Assembly: GCF_002086795.1 (NCBI RefSeq)
Contig: NZ_MVIM01000017.1
Span: 51,144-115,143, forward strand
Direction: 5' to 3'
Origin: Mycolicibacterium tusciae
Lineage (GTDB): Bacteria; Actinomycetota; Actinomycetes; Mycobacteriales; Mycobacteriaceae
DNA length: 64,000 nt
The notes beneath the pieces are model-generated. The model worked only from the letters and a program-made list of their open reading frames with translations. It had not been told where the DNA came from and searched no databases. Below are positions 57,923-64,000 of the stretch, in pieces. The translations under genes and the position numbers were made by a program. Numbering within the stretch: the stretch's first letter is position 1; every line of letters begins with the position of its first letter.

Positions 57923-58885
57923 TCACCCGCTGGTCCGTGGCACCGGAAGCCGCCGCAGCAGCTCCTCCACCACGTCGCTGCCGTGCACGCGGCGCACCCA
58001 CATCTCCGGGCGCAGGCTGATGCGGTGCGCGATCGACGGTACCGCAAGGGATTTGACGTCCTCGGGGATCACGTAGTCGCGGCCGAGCAGCAATGCCCGC
58101 GCGCGGGCGAGCTGGACGAGGTCCAGTTCGGCCCGCGGGCTCGCGCCGACCGCGATCTGCGGATGCTGACGCGTCGCGGCGGCCAGGGACACCACGTACC
58201 GGAGTACATCGTCGTGGACGGTGACCTCTTCCACCGACTCCCGCATCGCGAGCAGTTCGTGGGCATCGACGATCTGGTGCACCGTGGGTTCGGCGGCGCC
58301 GCGGTCGATGCGCCTGCGCAGCATCGAGGCCTCCTCCTGCTCGGAGAGGTACCGCAGTTCGAGCCGGATCGTGAACCGGTCCAGCTGCGCCTCCGGCAAG
58401 GGATAGGTGCCTTCGTACTCGATCGGGTTGTCGGTGGCCAGCACGATGAACGGAGCGGGCAGCTGATGGGTGACGCCGTCGATGCTGACCTGCCCCTCGG
58501 CCATTGCCTCGAGCAGCGCCGCCTGGGTTTTGGGCGGGGTGCGGTTGATTTCGTCTGCGAGAAGCAGGTTTGTGAAGATGGGTCCCGACCGGAACTCGAA
58601 ACGGCCGGACTGCATGTCGTACACCGTCGACCCCAGGAGGTCGGCGGGCAACAGGTCCGGGGTGAACTGCACCCGTTTGAACTCCAGGCCCAACGCGGCG
58701 GCGAACGACCGTGCGATCAACGTCTTGCCGAGGCCGGGCAGGTCCTCGATCAGCACGTGCCCGCCTGCCAGCACGGTGGTGAGGATCAGGGTCAGCGCAC
58801 CGCGTTTCCCGACCACCACCCGGCCGATTTCGTCGAGAACCGACTCGCAGTTCGCCGTGGTCGTCGTGCCAGCGTGTTCGGTCAC
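57923..58885 (-). CDS. moxR3: MoxR-family AAA+ ATPase (MoxR3-like)
   Basis: The 320-residue ATPase has Walker A IEDLPGLGKTLIARSF, Walker B LLLADEINRTPPKTQAALLEAM, sensor 1 VLATDNPIEYEGTYPLPEAQ and arginine finger region DRFTIRLELRY. GTG 58885 overlaps the preceding gene by 4 bp and begins at the family N-terminus, so the longer frame is not used. The symbol rests on recalled synteny with Rv3162c-Rv3166c (lengths 320, 160 and about 320 match). Confidence 0.92.
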   Translation of the reverse strand: MTEHAGTTTTANCESVLDEIGRVVVGKRGALTLILTTVLAGGHVLIEDLPGLGKTLIARSFAAALGLEFKRVQFTPDLLPADLLGSTVYDMQSGRFEFRSGPIFTNLLLADEINRTPPKTQAALLEAMAEGQVSIDGVTHQLPAPFIVLATDNPIEYEGTYPLPEAQLDRFTIRLELRYLSEQEEASMLRRRIDRGAAEPTVHQIVDAHELLAMRESVEEVTVHDDVLRYVVSLAAATRQHPQIAVGASPRAELDLVQLARARALLLGRDYVIPEDVKSLAVPSIAHRISLRPEMWVRRVHGSDVVEELLRRLPVPRTSG

Positions 58886-59367
58886 ACCCGCTCCAGCCGT
58901 TGCAGTATTTCGTCCAATGCCGTTCGCCCGGGCCCTGGTTCGTCGAGGCCGCTTCGTGCCACGTTCTCCGGATCGACCCACGCCCAGAGGTCGGCGCCGA
59001 ACAGCATCAATCCGGTGGTGTTGTAGGCGGCGCGGTTCTTGGACCGTTTCTGACCGGTGGCCATCTCGAATTGCCTGGCCAACGTCGGCCGCAGGTGACG
59101 GTCCCAGTCCCTTCGGGTGGCGTCCGACTGACCGATCAGCGTCTCGGTGCGAGACAGCCAGCGGCGCAATGACTCTGCAGCATCATCGATGTACTGCTCC
59201 TCGCCATCGAGAGCGGCTTCGCGTACCAGATACCAGCGCAGGCCCAGCAGCGCGCAGGCGACGGCGACGCCAGACATGATGAGGATCAACCCCCGATCGG
59301 GTCCGGCGAGCGCCAGCAGCTCTGCCCCGGCGACCAGCAGAACTCCAGCTGCGACAATCTTTTTCAT
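58882..59367 (-). CDS. Membrane protein of moxR operon (Rv3165c-like)
   Basis: The 161-residue protein has two membrane segments at the N-terminus (IVAAGVLLVAGAELLALAG, LILIMSGVAVACALLGL) and a cytoplasmic helical part (DDAAESLRRWLSRTETLIGQSDATRRDWDRHLRPTLARQFE). It overlaps both neighbours by 4 bp. Length and position match Rv3165c as I recall it. Function unknown. Confidence 0.85.
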   Translation of the reverse strand: MKKIVAAGVLLVAGAELLALAGPDRGLILIMSGVAVACALLGLRWYLVREAALDGEEQYIDDAAESLRRWLSRTETLIGQSDATRRDWDRHLRPTLARQFEMATGQKRSKNRAAYNTTGLMLFGADLWAWVDPENVARSGLDEPGPGRTALDEILQRLERV

Positions 59368-60329
59368 GCGCTGCTCCTCGCGGCGCTGTCCGGGAGTTCG
59401 GCGAGCACACGCTCCAGTACGCTCACGGCCGCGTCGCGATGCTCTTCCGTCATCACATGCGGGGAGAATCTCGCCTCCTCGAACAACTCGACGAGTTCGG
59501 TCGCGCTGTCGGCCTGCAGGGCACGGTTGTGCACGGCCCGGGCCAGCACCTCGGAGGGGGTATCGCAGTCCTGCGGGACGGCACCCGGTACGCGGGTCAG
59601 CTCACGTTCCATCGCGGCATAGCAGGCGATGATCGCCTCACGCGGTTCCCTGGTGCGGTCGCCGATCTCGGCAAGCCCGACTTCCGCCGCGCGGACGAGG
59701 GAAGCCCCCGCCGCCGGAGCCTCGGCGGCGGCGGGGCCGTCGTCGTCGCCGAGGAACTGCACTGCGCTGCTTCGTTGCCGCCTCGACATGACCGCCGTCC
59801 CTACGACCACCAGCACCATCAGGATCAGCATCGGCGGGATCAGGTATCCGATCACGTTGGTGTCCGGTTCAGCTTCGTCGTCGGCGGGGGCCGGTCTGGT
59901 GGTGGTGTCCGGCGCCTGCGCACTGGTCTCCGGGGCCGTCGGCGGATCAGACGCAAGTTCGGGCGGACCGCCGAGCCGCGTCAACACCAGCACCAGCAGC
60001 AGCCAGGCGAGGACCAGGCCCGCCACGATCAGGGTGAACCGCAGGCTGGGCCGACCCGTCATACGCGATGCCTGCGGCAGTTCTCCCTGCGCCGCGGGCC
60101 GCGGCGTGCGGTCGCGCAGCCGGGCGATGATCGCGAACCCGATGATCGCGACGGCGGCACACACCATCACGATGACCACGATCAGCGCGGCCGGATTGCT
60201 CGGCGGGCGTTCCCGCTCGGAGATCGGCTCGCCGCCGCCGGGGATGAAGCCGCGCAAGGCCACGGCGGCAACGATCATGAGCGCGATCACCGCGATCACG
60301 CGCTGTGTCGACCTGTCGATACCGGTCAT
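59364..60329 (-). CDS. DUF4129 membrane protein of moxR operon (Rv3166c-like)
   Basis: The 321-residue protein has four membrane segments (VIAVIALMIVAAVALRGF, ALIVVIVMVCAAVAIIGFAII, LRFTLIVAGLVLAWLLLVLVL, LIPPMLILMVLVVVGTAVM). The C-terminal DUF4129 domain contains REAIIACYAAMERELTRVPG, DTPSEVLARAV and LFEEARFSPHVMTEEHRDAA, the latter as in transglutaminase-associated DUF4129 domains. It is the first gene of the five-gene operon; the transglutaminase that often accompanies it is absent. Confidence 0.88.
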   Translation of the reverse strand: MTGIDRSTQRVIAVIALMIVAAVALRGFIPGGGEPISERERPPSNPAALIVVIVMVCAAVAIIGFAIIARLRDRTPRPAAQGELPQASRMTGRPSLRFTLIVAGLVLAWLLLVLVLTRLGGPPELASDPPTAPETSAQAPDTTTRPAPADDEAEPDTNVIGYLIPPMLILMVLVVVGTAVMSRRQRSSAVQFLGDDDGPAAAEAPAAGASLVRAAEVGLAEIGDRTREPREAIIACYAAMERELTRVPGAVPQDCDTPSEVLARAVHNRALQADSATELVELFEEARFSPHVMTEEHRDAAVSVLERVLAELPDSAARSSA

Positions 60330-60399
60330 GGTCTCTCGCCCTCATCCTGGCACGCGGCCGCTCAGGAACCGCTCAGATCGGATGGATACGTTCGTAGGT

Positions 60400-61059
60400 G
60401 TGACGACCACACTTGCAGACCCGAAAGTCGCCGCCGCCCTCGATCGCATGTTCGCCGAGTCGGCCGCGCAGTTCGCCGCGATGCGTGACGGCAGCACCGA
60501 CTTCTCCCGGCTGGCGTCGGCCACCGCCCAGGAGCGGGCGGACGCGTTCAGCGACTACTACCTGCCGGTCACCCAGGATGCGGGTCGGCTGCTGTATTCG
60601 TTGGTGCGCGCGGCCCGGCCGGCGACCGTGGTCGAGTTCGGCATGTCGCTCGGAATTTCGGCGATCCACCTCGCGTCGGCGGTGCGCGACAACGGCAGCG
60701 GCCGCGTCGTCACCACCGAGCTCAGCGCCGCGAAGGTGGCGGCGGCGAAAAAGACGTTCGCCGAGGTCGGTCTCGACGACCTCATCGAGGTGTTGGAGGG
60801 TGACGCCGTGGCAACGCTCGAGAAGCTCGACGGATCAGTGGATTTCGTGTTGCTCGATGGCTGGAAGGAGCTCTACGTTCCGGTACTCGAACTCCTCGAA
60901 CCGCGGCTGTCGCCGGGCACGCTCGTCGTCGCCGACAACACCTCGATGGCCGAGCTGGCACCGTATCTCGAGTACGTGCGTGAGCCGGCGAACGGCTACG
61001 TCAGCGTGAACTTTCCCGCGCGGGACGCCGACAGCATGGAGATCAGCTGCCGCGTATAG
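60400..61059 (+). CDS. O-methyltransferase (class I SAM)
   Basis: The 219-residue enzyme has TVVEFGMSLGISAIHLASAV (motif I), VVTTELSAAKVAAAKKTF, VLEGDAVATLEKL and VDFVLLDGWKELYVPVLELL, typical of Methyltransf_24/O-methyltransferase family 3. GTG 60400 is preferred because TACGTT (60387-60392) ends 7 nt before it and the protein then begins TTTLADPKVAAALDRM; an ATG at 60382 would add six residues. The 3' end overlaps the convergent gene by 17 bp. Substrate unknown. Confidence 0.88.
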   Translation: MTTTLADPKVAAALDRMFAESAAQFAAMRDGSTDFSRLASATAQERADAFSDYYLPVTQDAGRLLYSLVRAARPATVVEFGMSLGISAIHLASAVRDNGSGRVVTTELSAAKVAAAKKTFAEVGLDDLIEVLEGDAVATLEKLDGSVDFVLLDGWKELYVPVLELLEPRLSPGTLVVADNTSMAELAPYLEYVREPANGYVSVNFPARDADSMEISCRV

Positions 61060-61864
61060 CTTTCTTCGCTTCTTTGACGACGGTCGCGGCGTCCCGGCTG
61101 TCCAGCTTGGCCTGTTGGTAGGCGTCTTCGGCTGCGGTAAGCGCACTTTCGGCGTCCTGCAGCCGTCTGCGTGCGTCGTCGCGGCGTAGCCGGGCCGTCG
61201 CCAGGTCGGATTGCAGTTCGTTCAGTGCGGCATCGGCTTCAGCCTTGGCGCGTTCGGCGGCGGCCAGTTCGGCGCGTGCCTGCTGTCGCCTGCGGCGTTC
61301 TTCGACGCCCTTTTCCTCGCCCTTCTTCCCGGCAGGTGGGGCAGGCTCGGCATTGGGCTCTTTCTTGCGGATCGGCTTGAAAACTATTGCCGTGTCGCCG
61401 AACTCACCGAAACCCGACCACTGCTCGGCTTTGGTCAGGCGGCCGAGGCGCGCAGCGACTTCGGGATCGGCGATCGCCGCCTGCAGGGTGGCGGTGACAT
61501 CGTCGCGGAGCGCGGGCGTCGGGTCGAGCGCAGCCTCGGTGAATGCTGCGCGCGCCAGCTCGTCGATGAGGCGACGCTGCTCGGCGGTCAGCTCCCGGAT
61601 GACGGTGCCGTCCATGCCGGCGTGGGCGGCACGCAGTCGCTGGCCGAGGTCGGTGAGTCGTCGCCGGACCGTCGGCTCGTTGAGCACGAGCACGTTGACG
61701 ACGTGAGCTGCGGTGGTGGGCTTGCGCGCCGCCGCGATCTGCTTGGCAGCTTCGGCGTCGCCGCGCTTCTTGGCCTCGGCGGCGAGCTTCGTTCGCAGCG
61801 GGGTGAAGTCCTGAAGTTTCGCGGAGTACAACGCGTCCAGGTCTGAAAGATCGCCGTCGGCCAT
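61043..61864 (-). CDS. Coiled-coil protein divergent from kup, unknown
   Basis: The 273-residue protein has a globular N-terminal half (LYSAKLQDFTPLRTKLAAEAKKRGD, QIAAARKPTTAAHVVNVLVL, RLGRLTKAEQWSGFGEFG) and a charged linker (PNAEPAPPAGKKGEEK). A long coiled coil follows (EERRRRQQARAELAAAERAK onward, over 80 residues of Ala/Arg/Glu heptads). No family was recognised. ATG 61864 is chosen; in-frame GTGs at 61873 and 61876 are alternatives. The open frame extends far upstream, antisense to kup, which is rejected. It lies 27 bp from kup on the opposite strand. Confidence 0.75.
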   Translation of the reverse strand: MADGDLSDLDALYSAKLQDFTPLRTKLAAEAKKRGDAEAAKQIAAARKPTTAAHVVNVLVLNEPTVRRRLTDLGQRLRAAHAGMDGTVIRELTAEQRRLIDELARAAFTEAALDPTPALRDDVTATLQAAIADPEVAARLGRLTKAEQWSGFGEFGDTAIVFKPIRKKEPNAEPAPPAGKKGEEKGVEERRRRQQARAELAAAERAKAEADAALNELQSDLATARLRRDDARRRLQDAESALTAAEDAYQQAKLDSRDAATVVKEAKKAIRGS

Positions 61865-61891
61865 ATCGCTCACCACCGTATTCTCCCAGGT

Positions 61892-63802
61892 GTGAACCCA
61901 CCAGAGGGCAGCCAGGCGTTGCGGCTGGGGGTGATCATCGCGGCGCTGGGTGTGGTGTTCGGCGACATCGGCACCAGTCCGATCTACACGCTGCAGACGG
62001 TGTTCAACCCGAACGACCCGCATCCCGTTCCGGTCGCCGACAGCCACGTCTACGGCGTGGTCTCGCTGATCTTCTGGTCGGTGATGATCATCGTCACCCT
62101 CACCTACGTCACGTTGGTGATGCGCGCAGACAACAACGGCGAGGGCGGCATCATGGCCCTGATCACGCTGCTGCGGCGCTGGACCGGTGGCCGGGGCCGA
62201 CGCACCTCGGCTGTGCTTGCCGCGGCGGGGCTGTTCGGGGCCGCGCTGTTCTTCGGCGACAGCATGATCACACCTGCGATCTCGGTGCTGTCGGCCGTCG
62301 AGGGCATCGCGGTGATCGATCCCGGCTTCAGAGACTTCGTCGTGCCGATCACCGCCGTGATCATCGTGGGACTGTTCGCGGTGCAGAGCCGGGGCACCGC
62401 GACGGTCGGCCGCTTCTTCGGCCCGGTGATGATCCTGTGGTTCACGGCGATCGGCGCGTGCGGGGTGCACGGCATCGTCGCCAATCCCGAGATTCTGAAG
62501 GCGCTGTCGCCGACGTACGCGTTGGAGTTCATGGCCGGCCACTTCCACATCGCGTTCTTCGCACTCGCCGCGATCGTGCTTTCGGTCACCGGCGCCGAGG
62601 CGTTGTACGCCGACATGGGTCATTTCGGCCGACGCGCGATCACCTACGGCTGGCTGGGTCTCGTGCTGCCGGCATGCACGCTGAACTACTTCGGTCAGGG
62701 CGCGCTGGTGTTGGGCGACGAGTCCACGGTGGCCGCGCCGTTCTTCTTGCTGACGCCGGAGTGGGCGCGAATTCCCATGGTGCTCTTGGCGACAGCGGCG
62801 ACTGTAATCGCGTCGCAGGCGGTGATCACGGGCGCCTTTTCGGTGGCGTCGCAGGCCGCTCAGCTCGGCTATCTGCCGAGGCTGCGCATCGAGCACACGT
62901 CGGCGTCGACCATCGGTCAGATTTACGTGCCGTGGATCAACGCGGTCCTCATGGTCGCGGTGCTGATCCTCGTGTTCGCGTTTCGCAGTTCGGCGGCGTT
63001 GGCGTACGCGTTCGGCATGGCGGTGACCGGAACGATCACGATCACCACCACGCTGTTCTTGTACTACGCGCGGACACGCTGGGGATGGCCGCTGTGGGGC
63101 GTACTGGTCGGCGGCGGCCTGTTGCTCGTGGTCGATCTGATGTTCTTCGCGGCCAACCTCACCAAGCTGGTACACGGTGCATGGCTGCCGCTGACCATCG
63201 CCGTGGGGGCGTTCACCGTGATGACGACGTGGCAGAAGGGCCGCCGAATCATCACGCGCGCAAGGCAAAAGGCCGAGGGGCCGCTACGGGAATTCGTCGA
63301 CGAGCTGGTGCATCGGGATCCGCCGCTGGTTCGCATTCCCGGCACGGCGATCTTCCTCGATCGGGGCCGAGAGACCGCGCCATTGGCGATGCGCGCCGTT
63401 GTCGAGCACAACCATGTGCTGGCCGAGCACGTCATCGTTCTGTCAGTCGTGACCGAGGATGTGCCGCGGCTGCCCGACGCCGAGCGGATGACGCACGACG
63501 ACCTCGGCTACGCCAGTGACGGGATCGTCCATGTGGCCGCGCGTTTCGGATACATGGAGCGGCCGAACGTCCCGCGCGCGCTCGCGCTGCTGAGTCCCGA
63601 GGACACCGAGGGTGCCTTTGATCTGGAGAACGCCTCGTACTTCTTGTCGAAGCTCGACCTGTGCATGGGCGATGCGCCGACGATGCCGGCGTGGCGCAAG
63701 CGACTGTTCATCGCCACGTCGCACATCACCGCTGATGCGGCCGGACATTTCGGTCTGCCATTGAATCGGACGGTCATCGTCGGCTCCCGCATCGAGGTCT
63801 GA
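61892..63802 (+). CDS. kup: KUP-family potassium uptake protein
   Basis: The 636-residue protein has about 12 membrane segments and a C-terminal cytoplasmic domain. Seen: ALGVVFGDIGTSPIYTLQTVF (the family GDIGTSPLY motif), NGEGGIMALITLL, FGAALFFGDSMITPAISVLSAVEG and VTGAEALYADMGHFG. It brings K+ in with H+. TATTCT (61879-61884) ends 7 nt before GTG 61892, indicating a leaderless start. The length fits the family (about 620). Confidence 0.95.
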   Translation: MNPPEGSQALRLGVIIAALGVVFGDIGTSPIYTLQTVFNPNDPHPVPVADSHVYGVVSLIFWSVMIIVTLTYVTLVMRADNNGEGGIMALITLLRRWTGGRGRRTSAVLAAAGLFGAALFFGDSMITPAISVLSAVEGIAVIDPGFRDFVVPITAVIIVGLFAVQSRGTATVGRFFGPVMILWFTAIGACGVHGIVANPEILKALSPTYALEFMAGHFHIAFFALAAIVLSVTGAEALYADMGHFGRRAITYGWLGLVLPACTLNYFGQGALVLGDESTVAAPFFLLTPEWARIPMVLLATAATVIASQAVITGAFSVASQAAQLGYLPRLRIEHTSASTIGQIYVPWINAVLMVAVLILVFAFRSSAALAYAFGMAVTGTITITTTLFLYYARTRWGWPLWGVLVGGGLLLVVDLMFFAANLTKLVHGAWLPLTIAVGAFTVMTTWQKGRRIITRARQKAEGPLREFVDELVHRDPPLVRIPGTAIFLDRGRETAPLAMRAVVEHNHVLAEHVIVLSVVTEDVPRLPDAERMTHDDLGYASDGIVHVAARFGYMERPNVPRALALLSPEDTEGAFDLENASYFLSKLDLCMGDAPTMPAWRKRLFIATSHITADAAGHFGLPLNRTVIVGSRIEV

Positions 63803-63842
63803 GCTTTCGCTACCGACGCAGTCCCCTACCTGCGCGACGGGG

Positions 63843-63869
63843 TTATCCCCAATTGCGGTTTTATCCACA
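63843..63869. promoter_or_regulatory. Two DnaA-box-like 9-mers upstream of the HNH gene
   Basis: TTATCCCCA (63843-63851) and TTATCCACA (63861-63869) lie 18 bp apart; the second equals the E. coli DnaA-box consensus. They are 54-80 bp upstream of the HNH gene start. Such TTATCCACAGG sequences could be DnaA sites or merely part of the conserved leader of this repeated gene family. Confidence 0.4.
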
Positions 63870-63922
63870 GGGTGGGGTTGAGCTGCTGGTTGGGTAGCGC
63901 CGCGACGATTAATGTCGAACCT

Positions 63923-64000
63923 ATGTTCGATTCGTTGGTGGAGCAGGCGCACCGCAGCCGGGGTGGTGCGGCGGTGGGGGCGTGGGCGCGGGTGGAGAAC
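63923..64000 (+). CDS. DUF222/HNH endonuclease (13E12 type), 3'-partial
   Basis: Only the first 26 residues are in the window (FDSLVEQAHRSRGGAAVGA, then WARVEN at the edge). This is the typical start of mycobacterial 13E12-repeat proteins, which carry DUF222 and a C-terminal HNH nuclease domain. TAATGT (63910-63915) ends 7 nt before the ATG, a leaderless signal. The 120 bp between kup and this gene holds the DnaA-box-like pair. Confidence 0.7.
   Translation, partial: MFDSLVEQAHRSRGGAAVGAWARVEN

Noticed and set aside
61865..61891. Possible c-di-AMP riboswitch before kup
   Set aside because: Only 27 bp separate the divergent starts, and the leaderless signal leaves no 5' leader.
61865..63268. 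N-terminal extension of the coiled-coil protein through kup
   Set aside because: The extension is antisense to kup and is Arg/His/Gln-rich low-complexity sequence; the protein is taken to begin at 61864.
1..64000. tRNA, rRNA, IS elements and CRISPR arrays
   Set aside because: Reading both strands gave no cloverleaf, rRNA, transposase motif or regular repeat-spacer pattern that I could support.

Overview
The window reads as chromosomal DNA of a fast-growing mycobacterium (Mycolicibacterium-like). Evidence: high G+C, GTG starts, an ESX-1 type VII secretion segment, F420-type and PPOX-fold flavin/deazaflavin enzymes, an acyl-CoA dehydrogenase/PtpB pair next to pntAB, a moxR3-type operon, and a 13E12-type HNH endonuclease gene running off the right edge. 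Several blocks match gene orders I recall from M. tuberculosis (Rv0146-Rv0158, Rv0120c-Rv0121c, Rv3162c-Rv3166c) and M. smegmatis (fructose PTS next to mycP1). These matches come from memory, not from a search. No tRNA, rRNA, CRISPR array or insertion sequence was recognised.

Layout. 1-10200: proton-translocating transhydrogenase (pntA partial, pntB), an acyl-CoA dehydrogenase, a palindrome-rich non-coding element, a DUF3592-like membrane protein, an alpha/beta hydrolase, a NarL-type two-component pair, a decayed NTF2-like gene, FadE2 coupled to the phosphatase PtpB, and a DUF456 membrane protein. 10200-17400: two methyltransferases, a four-gene ALDH-SDR-quinone oxidoreductase-HAD operon behind a perfect palindrome, and two divergent TetR genes. 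17400-21100: a small membrane protein, an FUSC-type transporter and a pirin. 21100-26980: the complete fructose phosphotransferase system (ptsI divergent from fruR-fruK-fruA-ptsH), with one palindrome carrying the -35 elements of both promoters.

27155-31766: mycP1-eccE1-espB-espL, one end of an ESX-1 locus without the EccABCD/EsxAB part. 31786-37740: a PPOX/DUF2470 protein, pyrE, and an ABC importer of uncertain substrate. 37741-42632: a TetR remnant, azoreductase/MarR divergent pair, F420-type enzyme, EF-G paralogue and YdcF protein. 42700-46219: an overlapping operon of an S53 (sedolisin) peptidase, a polytopic protein with two zinc ribbons, and a bitopic protein.

46259-54175 is the most unusual region. 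A stressosome-type module (RsbR, RsbS, RsbT, RsbX-like phosphatase) is translationally coupled to a 748-residue RsbU-like/PAS/GAF/SpoIIE/HATPase protein, with a separate STAS antagonist beside it. The whole is bracketed by three near-identical small lipoprotein genes, one on the left on the minus strand and two in tandem on the right on the plus strand. 54209-64000: TetR and MHS-type MFS transporter, the moxR3-like operon, an O-methyltransferase, a coiled-coil protein divergent from the potassium transporter kup, and the HNH gene start.

Many first-in-transcript genes have a TANNNT -10 hexamer ending 6-7 nt before the start codon, so leaderless transcription looks common here. This signal was used to choose several starts.
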